Origin: Gilliamella apicola
GTDB lineage: Bacteria > Pseudomonadota > Gammaproteobacteria > Enterobacterales > Orbaceae
Assembly: GCF_000599985.1 (NCBI RefSeq)
Contig: NZ_CP007445.1
Span: 2,418,001-2,482,000 of the forward strand
DNA length: 64,000 nucleotides
Reading direction: 5' to 3'
Under the pieces are notes generated by a model. It was given only the letters and a program-made list of their open reading frames with translations, did no database searches and had not been told where the DNA came from. Shown here piece by piece: positions 47,539 to 58,641 of this stretch. Each line of letters starts with the position of its first letter. Position 1 is the stretch's first letter. Made by a program: the position numbers and the translations under genes.

Positions 47539-48813
47539 ATGAATCAAAACATTACGTCATCACTGCATAATAAGAATTATTGGGTGTTCAGCCTATATTT
47601 TTTCCTTTACTTTTTTATTATGGGAGCATATGTCCCATTTTTTCCAGTTTGGTTGAAAATGATTGGACTAGATCAAGCAAGTACAGGATACGTTTTTTCA
47701 TTTATCTCGCTATTTGCTTTAGTTTTTCAACCTATTTTTGGCTTGATTTCAGATAAATTGGGATTAAAAAAACACCTCCTTTGGATTATTACCTTGCTAT
47801 TAGTATTGTTTGGACCATTCTTTATTTTTGTATTTGGACCTCTACTCAAATTTAATGTCACACTAGGCGCTATTGTAGGTGGATTTTATCTAGGTATGGT
47901 ATTTAGTGGTGGAGCGCCGTCTATAGAAGCATTAGTTGAAAAAATCAGTCGTCGCAGTGGTTTTGAATTTGGTCGCAGTCGTATGTTTGGTTGTTTTGGT
48001 TGGGCAATTTGTGCTTCATTTGTTGGGATTATGATATCAAAAAACGTCAATGCGGTTTATTGGTTATGTTCTGGATTTGCACTGATTCTTCTAGTTTTAG
48101 TCAAGATCGCCGACCCAGCAAAAACCTCAACAACTGACGTTATTGAACAAATGGGATTAAATAAGCCAGAACCTTTCAATCTAAAACAGGCTTTAGATTT
48201 ACTCCGCATGCGTAAAACATGGTTCTTTATGCTTTATATCGTTGGTGTTGCATGTACTTATGATGTGTTTGATCAACAGTTTGCTAACTTTTTTACTTCA
48301 TTCTTTTCTAGTGAACAAGTTGGTCGGGAAGCATTTGGTTATGTCACAACGCTTGGTGAATTTTTAAATGCTACAGTAATGTTTTTTGCACCAATAATTG
48401 TAATGAAAATCGGCAGTAAAAATACCTTATTGATTGCTGGTGCTATTATGTCAATTCGCATAACTGGCTCAGCATTTGCTAGTACCGCCGTTGAAGTGAT
48501 AATATTAAAAACATTACATATGTTTGAAGCACCATTATTACTCGTTGGCGCGTTTAAATATATCACTACACATTTCCCTATCCGCTTATCAGCAACCGTT
48601 TACTTAATTGCATTTTGTTTTGCAAAACAATTATCTATCATGTTTATGTCTTCTTTTGCTGGTTTAATGTATGTTAAAATTGGCTTTGATGGAACTTATT
48701 TAGTCCTTGGCTTCATCGCATTTAGTTTTACACTGCTTTCTTCATTTACATTATCAGGACGTGGACCATGGAATGTTGTTAAATATACAAAAAATGAAGA
48801 ATCAGGTAATTAA
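47539..48813 (+). CDS. lacY: Galactoside:H+ symporter LacY
   Basis: A 424-residue, twelve-helix symporter clearly related to E. coli lactose permease. Helix 1 has [14 protein letters not shown]. The residues known to bind sugar and move protons are kept: Glu130 in [10 protein letters not shown] (E. coli Glu126), Arg148 in [10 protein letters not shown] (Arg144), Glu in [10 protein letters not shown] (Glu269), Arg in IMSIRITGS (Arg302) and the Lys-His-Glu set in [10 protein letters not shown] (319/322/325). ACAAAGGAAG precedes ATG 47539. It leads a gal operon; no lacZ is in the window, so the substrate may be lactose, melibiose or another galactoside. Confidence 0.94.
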   Translation: MNQNITSSLHNKNYWVFSLYFFLYFFIMGAYVPFFPVWLKMIGLDQASTGYVFSFISLFALVFQPIFGLISDKLGLKKHLLWIITLLLVLFGPFFIFVFGPLLKFNVTLGAIVGGFYLGMVFSGGAPSIEALVEKISRRSGFEFGRSRMFGCFGWAICASFVGIMISKNVNAVYWLCSGFALILLVLVKIADPAKTSTTDVIEQMGLNKPEPFNLKQALDLLRMRKTWFFMLYIVGVACTYDVFDQQFANFFTSFFSSEQVGREAFGYVTTLGEFLNATVMFFAPIIVMKIGSKNTLLIAGAIMSIRITGSAFASTAVEVIILKTLHMFEAPLLLVGAFKYITTHFPIRLSATVYLIAFCFAKQLSIMFMSSFAGLMYVKIGFDGTYLVLGFIAFSFTLLSSFTLSGRGPWNVVKYTKNEESGN

Positions 48814-48857
48814 TTCAGATTTGAAAAAACATAATTAGCTTAAATTAAGGTATTTAT

Positions 48858-49874
48858 ATGAAAATATTAGTAACTGGTGGTTGTGGATATATAGGTAGTC
48901 ATACTTGTGTCCAACTAATTCAATCAGGATATACACCAATTATTATTGATAATTTATTCAATAGCAAAGCTTCAGTATTAGAAAGGATACAAACCATCAC
49001 AGGAAAACCTGTTATCTTCTACCAGGGAGATGTTTGTGATGCAAAATTATTAGCTACAATTTTTAAAGAGCATGATATTAAAGCCGTTATTCACTTTGCT
49101 GGTTTAAAAGCTGTTGGTGAATCAGTATACAAACCTCTTGAATACTATGAAAATAACGTGTACGGCAGCATTGTTTTAATGAAAGCGATGCGTGATGCAG
49201 GAGTTAAACAATTGGTATTCAGTTCTTCAGCCACGGTTTACGGTGAATTAGCACCCGTTCCTTATGTTGAAACACTACCTCAAGGATTACCTACTAGTCC
49301 ATATGGTAAAAGTAAACTTATGGTTGAGCAATGCATGATGGATTTAGCCGTTGCCGAACCTGATTGGTCACTAACACTACTACGTTACTTTAACCCAGTT
49401 GGTGCTCATCCTAGTGGCTTAATGGGAGAAGATCCTCTAGGAATTCCAAATAATCTGATGCCATATATTACTCAAGTTGCGGTGGGTAAACGTGATTCAC
49501 TTGCTGTATTTGGTAATGATTATCCAACTGAAGATGGTACTTGTGTACGTGATTTTATTCACGTTGTAGATTTGGCTGACGGACATATTGCCGCTCTTAA
49601 AGCTGATCAAAATAAATCTGGAATTCACATTTATAATTTAGGTTCTGGTGTTGGCTACAGTGTTTTACAAGTTATCAAAGCTTTTGAAAAAGCATCTGGT
49701 AAACCACTTAATTGGCATTTTGCACCACGCCGAGCAGGTGATTTACCCGCTTTCTGGGCCGATGCTAACAAAGCCGAGCAAATATTAGGCTGGAAAACCA
49801 AACTCACGCTTGATGATATGGTAAAAGATTCATGGAATTGGCAATCTAATAATCCACAAGGTTACCCTGATTGA
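48858..49874 (+). CDS. galE: UDP-glucose 4-epimerase GalE
   Basis: GalE interconverts UDP-galactose and UDP-glucose in the Leloir pathway. The 338-residue protein has the NAD motif [10 protein letters not shown] at the N-terminus, Ser-x-Tyr-x3-Lys catalysis in [11 protein letters not shown] and [12 protein letters not shown], and [14 protein letters not shown]. The gene follows lacY by 44 bases and is followed by galT. Confidence 0.97.
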   Translation: MKILVTGGCGYIGSHTCVQLIQSGYTPIIIDNLFNSKASVLERIQTITGKPVIFYQGDVCDAKLLATIFKEHDIKAVIHFAGLKAVGESVYKPLEYYENNVYGSIVLMKAMRDAGVKQLVFSSSATVYGELAPVPYVETLPQGLPTSPYGKSKLMVEQCMMDLAVAEPDWSLTLLRYFNPVGAHPSGLMGEDPLGIPNNLMPYITQVAVGKRDSLAVFGNDYPTEDGTCVRDFIHVVDLADGHIAALKADQNKSGIHIYNLGSGVGYSVLQVIKAFEKASGKPLNWHFAPRRAGDLPAFWADANKAEQILGWKTKLTLDDMVKDSWNWQSNNPQGYPD

Positions 49875-49923
49875 ATTGAAGTTCGATAATAATAGCAGCA
49901 AAATCATACTTAAAGAGGCAAAA

Positions 49924-50973
49924 ATGGATATTTTTAACCCAGCTGATCATCCTCACCGTCGTTATAATCCATTGACTAATCAATGGGTACTTGTTTCACC
50001 ACATAGAGCAAAGCGCCCTTGGCAAGGACAACAAGAAGAGATAAATGACGAACAAAAACCAAGTCACGATCCAACTTGTTTTTTATGTGCAGGTAACAAG
50101 CGAGTCACGGGTGATATCAATCCCGATTATAAGGGGACTTTTGTATTTACCAATGATTTTGCTGCGTTAATCGAAGATACACCTATTTCACCAGATAACA
50201 ACGATCCACTGTTTCAAATGCAAAGTGCCAGAGGCACCAGTCGCGTTATCTGTTTTTCACCTGATCACAGTAAAACTTTGCCGGAACTGGATTTATCTGC
50301 CATTGAAGGTGTGATCAAAACGTGGATCAGTCAACAACAAGAATTAAGCAAAAAATATCCTTGGGTACAAATTTTTGAAAATAAAGGCTCAATAATGGGG
50401 TGTTCAAATCCTCACCCGCATGGACAAATTTGGGCAAATAGTTTTTTACCCAATGAAATTGCGCGTGAAGATCTTAATATGCGTAATTATTATGAAAAAT
50501 ATCAGCGAAATCTATTGGTTGATTATGTTGAAAAAGAACTAAAAAATCGTGATCGAATTGTTGTTGAAACTAAATACTGGTTAGCGGTGGTTCCTTTTTG
50601 GGCAATATGGCCATTTGAAACACTACTGTTACCTAAAACACATATTCCACAATTAACCCAATTAACAAACGATCAACAAAGTGATTTAGCTATTGCACTC
50701 AAAAAATTAACCAGTCGTTATGATAATTTATTTCGCTGTTCTTTTCCTTATTCAATGGGTTGGCATGGTGCACCATTTATGCAAAATAAAAATGACTATT
50801 GGCAAGTACATGCTCACTTTTATCCACCTTTGTTACGTTCAGCGACAGTCAAAAAATTTATGGTCGGTTACGAAATGCTAGCCGAAGTACAACGTGATTT
50901 AACGCCAGAACAGGCAGCCGAAAGACTGCGTAATGTAAGTGATATGCATTATAAAAATATAAAGGATAGATAA
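49924..50973 (+). CDS. galT: Galactose-1-phosphate uridylyltransferase GalT
   Basis: GalT swaps UMP between UDP-glucose and galactose 1-phosphate. The 349-residue protein has [20 protein letters not shown] at the N-terminus, metal-binding cysteines in CFLCAGN, and the active-site NPHPHGQIW with the uridylylated His. A TTG at 49876 extends the frame, but ATG 49924 has AGAGG six bases upstream and matches the E. coli start. Confidence 0.97.
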   Translation: MDIFNPADHPHRRYNPLTNQWVLVSPHRAKRPWQGQQEEINDEQKPSHDPTCFLCAGNKRVTGDINPDYKGTFVFTNDFAALIEDTPISPDNNDPLFQMQSARGTSRVICFSPDHSKTLPELDLSAIEGVIKTWISQQQELSKKYPWVQIFENKGSIMGCSNPHPHGQIWANSFLPNEIAREDLNMRNYYEKYQRNLLVDYVEKELKNRDRIVVETKYWLAVVPFWAIWPFETLLLPKTHIPQLTQLTNDQQSDLAIALKKLTSRYDNLFRCSFPYSMGWHGAPFMQNKNDYWQVHAHFYPPLLRSATVKKFMVGYEMLAEVQRDLTPEQAAERLRNVSDMHYKNIKDR

Positions 50974-52131
50974 ATGAAAGAATTAATCAATAAAACTTCG
51001 CAAGCATTTGAAATTAAATTTGGCTATAAACCAGATACATTCATACAAGCACCAGGCCGCGTAAATTTAATTGGGGAACACACTGATTATAATGACGGAT
51101 TTGTCCTACCTTGTGCTATTAATTATCAAACAGTAATCAGTTGTCATAAACGTTCAGATAATCTGATTCGAGTTATTGCAGTTGACTATGATAATGAGCA
51201 AGACGAATTTTCATTGGATTTTCCAATTGAAAAACATTCAAAACACCAATGGGCCAATTATGTACGTGGTGTAGTCAAACATTTAAAAAAACATACTAAT
51301 ACTATTCAAGGGGTTGATCTAGCTATTAGTGGTGATGTGCCACAAGGTGCAGGACTAAGTTCATCAGCATCCCTTGAAGTTGCCGTAGCAAAAATGTTCC
51401 AAGTTTTATATGATTTGCCATTAGATGGCACCCAATTAGCATTGATAGGTCAAGAGGCTGAAAATCAATTTGTCGGTTGTAATTGCGGTATTATGGATCA
51501 ACTGATTTCTGCTCTTGGGCAAGCACAACATGCCTTATTGATTGATTGCCGATCTTTAGAATCATATCCTGTTTCAATACCCAAAGATTTTGCCGTAGTA
51601 ATTATCAATTCAAATATCAAACGTGGTTTAGTCGATAGCGAATACAACTCTCGTCGCCAACAATGTGAGACAGCAGCTAAAGCGCTAGGAGTAAAAGCGT
51701 TACGCGATGTAACTTTAGATGAATTGAAACGAATTGAAAATAAGCTTGATCCTATTGTTTTTAAACGCGCTCGTCACATAATTACTGAAAACGAACGCAC
51801 CTTAAAAGCTGCTTTAGCGCTAGCAAACAGCGACTATACATTGTTATCAAACCTTATGGCGCAAAGTCATAATTCTATGCGTGATGATTTTGAAATCACT
51901 GTGCCAGCCATTGATTATCTTGTTGAAATAATCCACAACATCCTTGGTGCGCAAGGTGGTGTACGCATGACAGGAGGCGGTTTTGGAGGCTGTGTTGTCG
52001 CACTAGTTCCAAAAAATAAAGTCGACGATGTCAAAGCTGTGGTTAATGATAATTATTTTAAAAAATTTGGTATCAAAGAAGATTTTTATGTCTGCAAACC
52101 AAGCAAAGGAGTGCACGCTTTATGCCTATAA
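50974..52131 (+). CDS. galK: Galactokinase GalK
   Basis: GalK phosphorylates galactose with ATP. The 385-residue GHMP kinase has the galactokinase signature [20 protein letters not shown], the ATP loop [16 protein letters not shown], catalytic Asp in GIMDQL, and C-terminal [15 protein letters not shown]. It begins directly after the galT stop and overlaps galM by 10 bases. Confidence 0.97.
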   Translation: MKELINKTSQAFEIKFGYKPDTFIQAPGRVNLIGEHTDYNDGFVLPCAINYQTVISCHKRSDNLIRVIAVDYDNEQDEFSLDFPIEKHSKHQWANYVRGVVKHLKKHTNTIQGVDLAISGDVPQGAGLSSSASLEVAVAKMFQVLYDLPLDGTQLALIGQEAENQFVGCNCGIMDQLISALGQAQHALLIDCRSLESYPVSIPKDFAVVIINSNIKRGLVDSEYNSRRQQCETAAKALGVKALRDVTLDELKRIENKLDPIVFKRARHIITENERTLKAALALANSDYTLLSNLMAQSHNSMRDDFEITVPAIDYLVEIIHNILGAQGGVRMTGGGFGGCVVALVPKNKVDDVKAVVNDNYFKKFGIKEDFYVCKPSKGVHALCL

Positions 52132-53126
52132 AACAGATTGTTACACTTTCAAATAAACAAGGTATGATAATTAAGCTCTCAAACTGGGGAGCAACCTGGC
52201 TTTCATGTGAATTACCCATTGCAGAACAAAACCGAGAAGTATTACTTGGTTGCAAAACTTTTGAACAATACGCACAACAAGATGCCTATCTAGGTGCTAC
52301 TATTGGTCGATATGCTAACCGAATTGCAAACGCAACCATTAAGGTCAATAAAAAAAGTTACTCACTTAGCGCAAATCAAGGGGTAAACCAGCTGCATGGT
52401 GGCAAATTAGGATTTGATAAACAACTATGGCATATTCAATCTAAATCTGACAAGCAAGTCACATTTGCCTTGATTTCACCTGATGGAGATCAAGGCTATC
52501 CAGGTGAACTCAAGGTTGAAGTAACCTATAAACTCACCGATGACAATCAAGTTATTATCTCTTTTAATGCTATTACGACCAAAACGACCCCAGTCAATCT
52601 AACCAATCATGCTTATTTTAATTTGGATGGAGAAACCAGCAAAGATATCCTTAATCACACTTTACAAGTGAATGCTGACTTTTATTTACCCGTCGATCGC
52701 GACGGCATCCCAAACGGTGATTTAGTTAATGTTAGCCAAAATGATATGGATTTACGCATACCAAGACTAATCTCTGATAAATTACTACAAAGCCCAGATA
52801 GGCAAATCACTGGTGGTTATGATCATGCTTATTTATTAGATAAATCACAACCCATTGCCGCTCAACTAATATCCGCCGATAAAAAAGTGAAGATGAATGT
52901 GACAACGACTTTACCGGCACTACAAATTTATACGGGTAATTTTTTACAACATACGCCGAATAGACATAATGGCGAATATCACAATTTTGCGGGTATCGCA
53001 TTAGAAGCGCAGTTTCTACCAGATAGTCCAAATCATCCCGATTGGCCACAACCTAGCTGTTTTTTGGAACCGAATCAAACTTATCATCATCAAATTTGTT
53101 ATCAATTTATGATAGATAAGTTATGA
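52122..53126 (+). CDS. galM: Aldose 1-epimerase (mutarotase) GalM
   Basis: GalM converts beta-galactose to the alpha form used by GalK. The 334-residue beta-sandwich protein has [31 protein letters not shown], and the catalytic His in [12 protein letters not shown]. The end has [16 protein letters not shown] with the catalytic Glu. It is the last gene of the operon, overlapping galK. Confidence 0.95.
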   Translation: MPIKQIVTLSNKQGMIIKLSNWGATWLSCELPIAEQNREVLLGCKTFEQYAQQDAYLGATIGRYANRIANATIKVNKKSYSLSANQGVNQLHGGKLGFDKQLWHIQSKSDKQVTFALISPDGDQGYPGELKVEVTYKLTDDNQVIISFNAITTKTTPVNLTNHAYFNLDGETSKDILNHTLQVNADFYLPVDRDGIPNGDLVNVSQNDMDLRIPRLISDKLLQSPDRQITGGYDHAYLLDKSQPIAAQLISADKKVKMNVTTTLPALQIYTGNFLQHTPNRHNGEYHNFAGIALEAQFLPDSPNHPDWPQPSCFLEPNQTYHHQICYQFMIDKL

Positions 53127-53137
53127 GGTAACTAATT

Positions 53138-53166
53138 ATGGATGAACAATTATTGTGTTCATCCAT
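53138..53166. terminator. Perfect hairpin after galM
   Basis: ATGGATGAAC (53138-53147) pairs perfectly with GTTCATCCAT (53157-53166) 11 bases after the galM stop. There is no T-run, but its position between convergent genes suggests termination. Confidence 0.5.
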
Positions 53167-53269
53167 CATAAAAAAATAGAGTAAAGGCTTTTTATACTTA
53201 TAAACAATATATATTGGTGGATTGTTATTGAATTTTTATAATTAAAACAAAATAACAAACTCTTTAAAT

Positions 53270-54352
53270 TTATTTATCTGAATTAAGAAAATCAATTACA
53301 GAAGAAACAAATAAACTTCGCCCTTTTTCAGCACGATCTAAATGCACAAAATGTGTGCCATCGGGTATTTCTAACAAATGTGCTTGCTTAGCTTCATTAA
53401 CAATAGCTAAAGCATCCGCTTTACGGCTCCAAAAGTCATTTTGCGAGAAAATAACTAATATCGGCATCAATAAATGTTTGGCTTGCCACTGCTTTTGACC
53501 AATAGCTAATTCAAAACTATCTGCCATTGCCCCTGTTGGTGAGCGAAATTGAGGAGGTATATGAGAAAAAGATTCAGGATCAGAATTCATCGCCTCTTGA
53601 GCATAAGCATTAGCAACTAAAGAATCCCGCCATAAATCTTTTTCAACCAAAGGAATACTTAAATCCCAAGCCTGAAACAAACTTTCTTTAGTATTTAATT
53701 GATAACCACCAATACTGTGATTGAATTGTTTTGGATTTAATTTATCTTCAAATACTGAGCCTTTACCTAATAATTTATGATCGTCAACAGCACCATATAA
53801 TGAATTATAAATAATCAACTTATTAACACTATCATTATGTTGCTCAGCATAGGCGGCAGCCCAATGCCCACCTGTAGCCCAACCCAAAATATTTATTTTT
53901 TGGGAATCTGTCCATTTTAATATTTGATTCACAGCGCACTTTAAATCATCAATTGCTGCGGGCGTACGGACTAATGGTTTAGATTCACTTGCAGGTCGAG
54001 ACATCTCTTTAGGACGACTTGATTTACCATAGCCTCGCAAATCAATAATATAGACATCAAACCCAGCCTGAGCCAAATCTTCTGCTAACGATCCTCCTTG
54101 AACAGGTAAATCAAACGAACCAATACCTGGGACTCGAGCACCATGAACTAATAACAATGGTTCTTGTTTATGTTTATTATTCTTTAATTTAACTTCTCTG
54201 ATAAAAATATTTTCATCTAAATAGCAAGAACCGATCAAATGGTCTCTTTTTTCGATCATACTAGCACTACCTGTATAGGGTAAAATTAACAACAAAATTA
54301 TCATACCCCTTTTAATTAGTCCAATCACTTCAATATCATTTATTTCAATCAA
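53270..54352 (-). CDS. Exported alpha/beta-hydrolase-fold protein lacking the usual serine
   Basis: A protein of up to 360 residues with an alpha/beta hydrolase fold: LLVHGARVPG (oxyanion loop), YIIDLRGYGKSSRP, an acidic residue in FSQNDFWSRKAD and His in DGTHFVHLD. The nucleophile elbow reads GWATG (157-161), so the serine of the GxSxG motif is Ala159. It may be inactive or use another residue. The N-terminus holds a hydrophobic signal-like segment (MIILLLILPYTGSA), which suggests export. The start is uncertain: TTG 54352, GTG 54328 or ATG 54304. No function can be assigned. Confidence 0.72.
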   Translation of the reverse strand: MIEINDIEVIGLIKRGMIILLLILPYTGSASMIEKRDHLIGSCYLDENIFIREVKLKNNKHKQEPLLLVHGARVPGIGSFDLPVQGGSLAEDLAQAGFDVYIIDLRGYGKSSRPKEMSRPASESKPLVRTPAAIDDLKCAVNQILKWTDSQKINILGWATGGHWAAAYAEQHNDSVNKLIIYNSLYGAVDDHKLLGKGSVFEDKLNPKQFNHSIGGYQLNTKESLFQAWDLSIPLVEKDLWRDSLVANAYAQEAMNSDPESFSHIPPQFRSPTGAMADSFELAIGQKQWQAKHLLMPILVIFSQNDFWSRKADALAIVNEAKQAHLLEIPDGTHFVHLDRAEKGRSLFVSSVIDFLNSDK

Positions 54353-54492
54353 TAACTTCTAAAATTAACAATATTCAATTACTTTATTTTAGATTACCGC
54401 TAAATTTAAACAAGATTTTTGGCTAGTTTACTAACAATCCAAGCTAAAATTAGGTATGATATTCATATCTTTGCTAATGGATAAACTAATAA

Positions 54493-54981
54493 ATGAAAAG
54501 CAAAACTTTAACCGCTATCTTTCCTGGAACTTTTGATCCAATTACTAATGGGCATATTGATCTCATTACCCGAGCGTCATTACTTTTTCCTCGTTTAATT
54601 GTTGCGGTAGCAGAAAGCCCTAATAAAAATACCCTTTTCACATTAGAAGAAAGGGTTAATTTAGCTTCGACTGCGGTTGAACACCTACTAAATGTTGAAG
54701 TGATTGGTTTCGATAATTTAATGGCTAATTTTGCTCAAACACATAATGCGACTGTAGTTGTTCGTGGTGTGCGTACAACGCATGATTTTGAGTATGAAAG
54801 GCAATTAGCTGAAATGAATCGCGCATTAAAGCCAGATTTAGATACTATATTTTTGATGCCATCAATTGCAATGGGCTTTATTTCATCAACTATTGTTAAA
54901 GATGTGGCTTACCATGGCGGCAATATTACCAATTTAGTGCCTGTTCATGTTAAAAAAGAATTGTTACAAAGACTTACTTAG
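54493..54981 (+). CDS. coaD: Phosphopantetheine adenylyltransferase CoaD
   Basis: CoaD performs the penultimate step of coenzyme A synthesis. The 162-residue protein has the nucleotidyltransferase motif GTFDPITNGHIDLI, RGVRTTHDFEYERQLAEMNR, and FISSTIVKDVAYHGG. Length matches the family (about 160). The gene is followed by rlmD after 17 bases. Confidence 0.96.
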   Translation: MKSKTLTAIFPGTFDPITNGHIDLITRASLLFPRLIVAVAESPNKNTLFTLEERVNLASTAVEHLLNVEVIGFDNLMANFAQTHNATVVVRGVRTTHDFEYERQLAEMNRALKPDLDTIFLMPSIAMGFISSTIVKDVAYHGGNITNLVPVHVKKELLQRLT

Positions 54982-54998
54982 ATTTTAAACTTACGATT

Positions 54999-56327
54999 AT
55001 GGTTAAATTTTACACCCCACCTAAAAAAAAGCACACCTCACAAAAATTGACCGTTACCGTTTCGTCACTTGATGCATTTGGACAAGGCGTTGCTAGCCAT
55101 AACGGAAAAACAATTTTTATCAAATCAGCCTTGCCTGATGAAACCGTTGATATTAAGTTGACCGAAGATAAAAAAAATTATGCTAAAGCAACCGTCATAA
55201 AATATTACAATCAAAGTAACGAAAGGGTTAAACCTCAATGTGAATATTATCAAAAATGTGGCGGTTGTGAACTACAACATATCTCATCGCATTTACAACA
55301 GCAAGCCAAATACTCGGCGCTTATCAACTTATTACAAAAAGAGAGTGGACAACATTTAGCAAGTGTTATTAAAGATTCGCCCCAAATTATTGCAGATCAA
55401 CCTTACCATTATCGCAGGCGGGCAAGATTAGCAATTAATCTAGTTAAAGGTGAATTATTTATTGGATTTCGTCAAGCAGAATCAAGTCAAATAATCAATA
55501 TTGAGCATTGTCCGATATTAGTTGAACAATTAGATTTATTACTTGCCCCATTACAAAATTGTTTACGCAAAATTACCCAAAAAAAAGCACTCGGCCACAT
55601 TGAATTAATCGCCGTCGATAGTGGTGTGATTATTGTATTAAGGCATACCTTGCCAATGGCATCTCAAGATACCGAGTTATTGAAACAGTTTGCCCAAGAG
55701 CAGAACATTTCACTCTATTTTTATGGTGAAGAGTTAGTCCATATCACTGGAAACAAAGAACACTATTATTTAATCAATCATTTAAAGTTAACCTTTAGTC
55801 CACTTGATTTTATTCAAGTAAACAGCAAAATTAATCAAAAAATGATTAATCAAGCTTTGGAATGGTTAACATTAAAACCAACAGATAATGTATTAGATCT
55901 ATTTTGTGGAATGGGTAATTTTTCATTGCCAATGGCAACATTAAGCAAATCGGTTACTGGGATTGAAGGCATCAGTGCACTGGTTAAAAAAGCCAAATTC
56001 AATGCACAATTAAATAACAAAGAAATTTGTGCTAAAACAAATTTTTTAATCAATAATTTAGATGATAAACAGCAATTTAACACATGGAACCATGCTACAT
56101 TTGAAAAAGTATTATTAGATCCTGCAAGAGCAGGCGCTTATAATGCTGCAGCAGAAATTGTGAAAATAGCACCTGAAAAGATTGTTTACATCTCGTGCAA
56201 CCCTGCTACTCTAGCAAGAGACTGTAAGCAATTTATTGATAAAGGATATAAAATTGCTCAAGTTGCTATTTTGGATATGTTTCCGCAAACCAAGCACATT
56301 GAATCAATGTTGCTACTAACGAAGTAG
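54999..56327 (+). CDS. rlmD: 23S rRNA (uracil-1939-C5)-methyltransferase RlmD
   Basis: RlmD methylates U1939 of 23S rRNA. The 442-residue protein has an N-terminal TRAM domain (about 13-70), four cysteines of a [4Fe-4S] cluster (CEYYQKCGGCELQ and a later Cys in HCPIL), and the SAM motif VLDLFCGMGNFSLPMA. The catalytic Cys is in VYISCNPATLARD near the end. relA follows after 10 bases, as in E. coli. Confidence 0.94.
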   Translation: MVKFYTPPKKKHTSQKLTVTVSSLDAFGQGVASHNGKTIFIKSALPDETVDIKLTEDKKNYAKATVIKYYNQSNERVKPQCEYYQKCGGCELQHISSHLQQQAKYSALINLLQKESGQHLASVIKDSPQIIADQPYHYRRRARLAINLVKGELFIGFRQAESSQIINIEHCPILVEQLDLLLAPLQNCLRKITQKKALGHIELIAVDSGVIIVLRHTLPMASQDTELLKQFAQEQNISLYFYGEELVHITGNKEHYYLINHLKLTFSPLDFIQVNSKINQKMINQALEWLTLKPTDNVLDLFCGMGNFSLPMATLSKSVTGIEGISALVKKAKFNAQLNNKEICAKTNFLINNLDDKQQFNTWNHATFEKVLLDPARAGAYNAAAEIVKIAPEKIVYISCNPATLARDCKQFIDKGYKIAQVAILDMFPQTKHIESMLLLTK

Positions 56328-56337
56328 GATAATAATT

Positions 56338-58596
56338 ATGGTATCAGTTAGAGGAGCCCATCAACACAGTGAAGAGCATTATTCTCTTGCACAATTTGAT
56401 ATTGAAAGATGGACCAGTCAAGAATTATTATTAACCAATCCGACCTCTTATAAAAAGTTCAAAGAAGTTTGGGATTTTTGTTTTGAAAACAGTGCCGGTG
56501 CGCCAGAACAGATCCACTGCTTCCAAAATGCAATTGAAATGGTCGAAATCTTATCAACGCTCAATATGGATATTAATAGTCTGTGTGCCGCGTTATTACT
56601 TCCTTTTGTTGATACCAAAATTATTCGTCGAGAAGATATTCCAGAGGATTTCGACCGCGAAATCTCAAATATTATTTCCAGCATCGTAAGAATGAAAGAA
56701 ATTCGCCATTTACGAGCAATTCGTAATGGCAGTGCGACAACTGAACAAATTGATAGTATTCGTCGCATGTTATTAGCTATGGTCAATGATTTTCGCAGTG
56801 TCGTCATTAAATTAGCTGAACGCATTACTTATTTGCGAGATTTAATCTCGGCACCACAAGAAGAGCAGGTTTTAGCGGCTAAAGAGTGCTTTAATATCTA
56901 TGCACCACTTGCAAATCGATTAGGTATTGGTCAACTAAAATGGGAACTTGAAGATTTTTGTTTCCGTTACTTATATCCTGATGAATATCGCCTTATTGCT
57001 AAAAAGCTACATGAAAAGCGCTTAGATCGTGAGCTGTATATTGATCAATTTGTTGAACATCTACAAGATTTAATGAATAAAGATCATATTCGTGCAGAAG
57101 TTTATGGTCGACCTAAACACATTTATAGTATCTGGCGCAAAATGGAGCGTAAACATCTGCAATTTGAAGATCTTTATGATATTCGTGCAGTAAGGATTAT
57201 TTGCGATCGTATTGAAGATTGTTATAACGCTTTAGGTATCGTTCATAGCCATTATAAACATATCGCCAAAGAGTTTGACGACTATGTTGCTAATCCAAAA
57301 CCTAATGGTTATCAATCCATTCATACGGTTGTTTATGGACCACAACATAAAACGATTGAAATTCAAATCCGAACAGAACAAATGCACAATGACGCAGAGC
57401 TAGGTGTTGCTGCGCATTGGAAATATAAAGAAGGCAGTACCGATAAAATGACTGCTTATGATCAGCGAATTTCTTGGTTACGTAAACTTCTAACTTGGCA
57501 ACAAGAGATGTCTGAAAGTGGTGAAATTCAAGAAGCCGTACGTAGCCAAATTTTTGATGATCGAGTCTATGTTTTTACGCCGAAAGGCGATGTGGTGGAT
57601 TTACCTGCCGGCTCAACTCCGCTTGATTTTGCTTATCATATCCACAGTGATGTCGGGCATCGTTGTATTGGTGCTAAAGTAGGTGGTCGCATTGTACCTT
57701 TTACCTACAATTTAAAAATGGGCGACCAAGTTGAGGTCATTACTCAAAAGCAACCTAATCCAAGTCGCGATTGGCTGAATCCAAATACAGGATTTGTTAA
57801 CAGCAGTCGCGCAAGAGCTAAAATTCAAGCTTGGTTTAAAAAACAAGATCGCGATAAAAACATTGCCGCCGGCGAACAAATTTTACAAAATGAACTTGAG
57901 TCGTTAAATATTACTTTAAAAAGTGTCGAAAAAATACTCATCAATAAATACAATGCCCACTCATTTGACGAAGTGCTTGCAGGCATTGGTAGTGGTGATA
58001 TTAGAATTAATCAATTAGTTAATTTTATTAATGCTCAATTTAATAAACCGACTGCGGAACAAGAAGACGAAGCCGTCTTAAAACAAATAGCCCAAAAATC
58101 AACTATACAAACTAAGAATAACAACAAAACGGGGAATAAAAAAGGCAGTGAAGTCATTATTGAAGGTGTCGGCAACTTAATGTACACCATTGCTAATTGC
58201 TGTCGTCCTATCCCTGGTGATCCTATTGCTGGGTTTGTAACGCAAGGCCGCGGCATTTCAATCCACCGGGCAGATTGCGAACAGTTACAAGAATTAAAAA
58301 ATCATGCTCCTGAACGCATCACTAACGCCGTTTGGAATGATGATACTCACTCAGGTTATACCATGGTTACCCAAATTGTTGCCAATGATCGCAGCGGTTT
58401 ATTAAGAGACATCACCACCATATTGGCTAACGAAAAAGTTAATGTGCTTGGCCTAATAAGCCGTTCTGATATGAAGCAACAATTAGCGACCATTGAGGTA
58501 GATATGGAAATCTTTGATCAAGATTCTTTAAATCGTATACTCAATAAAATTAAGCAACTACCTGATGTTATTGAAGCCAAACGTTTTCAAAGCTAA
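56338..58596 (+). CDS. relA: GTP pyrophosphokinase RelA
   Basis: RelA makes (p)ppGpp when uncharged tRNA reaches the ribosome. The 752-residue protein has a degenerate N-terminal hydrolase-like domain without the HD pair, the synthetase domain with YGRPKHIYSIWRKM and PKPNGYQSIHTVVYG, a TGS domain (VFTPKGDVVDLPAGSTPLDF), a zinc-finger-like region (NCCRPIPGDPIAGFV) and a C-terminal ACT domain. The lack of the hydrolase motif favours RelA over SpoT. It follows rlmD. Confidence 0.96.
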   Translation: MVSVRGAHQHSEEHYSLAQFDIERWTSQELLLTNPTSYKKFKEVWDFCFENSAGAPEQIHCFQNAIEMVEILSTLNMDINSLCAALLLPFVDTKIIRREDIPEDFDREISNIISSIVRMKEIRHLRAIRNGSATTEQIDSIRRMLLAMVNDFRSVVIKLAERITYLRDLISAPQEEQVLAAKECFNIYAPLANRLGIGQLKWELEDFCFRYLYPDEYRLIAKKLHEKRLDRELYIDQFVEHLQDLMNKDHIRAEVYGRPKHIYSIWRKMERKHLQFEDLYDIRAVRIICDRIEDCYNALGIVHSHYKHIAKEFDDYVANPKPNGYQSIHTVVYGPQHKTIEIQIRTEQMHNDAELGVAAHWKYKEGSTDKMTAYDQRISWLRKLLTWQQEMSESGEIQEAVRSQIFDDRVYVFTPKGDVVDLPAGSTPLDFAYHIHSDVGHRCIGAKVGGRIVPFTYNLKMGDQVEVITQKQPNPSRDWLNPNTGFVNSSRARAKIQAWFKKQDRDKNIAAGEQILQNELESLNITLKSVEKILINKYNAHSFDEVLAGIGSGDIRINQLVNFINAQFNKPTAEQEDEAVLKQIAQKSTIQTKNNNKTGNKKGSEVIIEGVGNLMYTIANCCRPIPGDPIAGFVTQGRGISIHRADCEQLQELKNHAPERITNAVWNDDTHSGYTMVTQIVANDRSGLLRDITTILANEKVNVLGLISRSDMKQQLATIEVDMEIFDQDSLNRILNKIKQLPDVIEAKRFQS

Positions 58597-58604
58597 CAAT
58601 TTAT

Positions 58605-58630
58605 TTATCGCCACGCTTAAGTGGCGATAA
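58605..58630. terminator. Perfect hairpin between convergent relA and folA
   Basis: TTATCGCCAC (58605-58614) pairs perfectly with GTGGCGATAA (58621-58630). It lies in the 45-base gap between the converging genes and probably ends both. Confidence 0.6.
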
Positions 58631-58641
58631 TGCATTACACG

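Noticed and set aside
56448..56825. 125-codon minus-strand frame opposite relA
   Set aside because: Fully inside relA in antisense, no recognisable domain.
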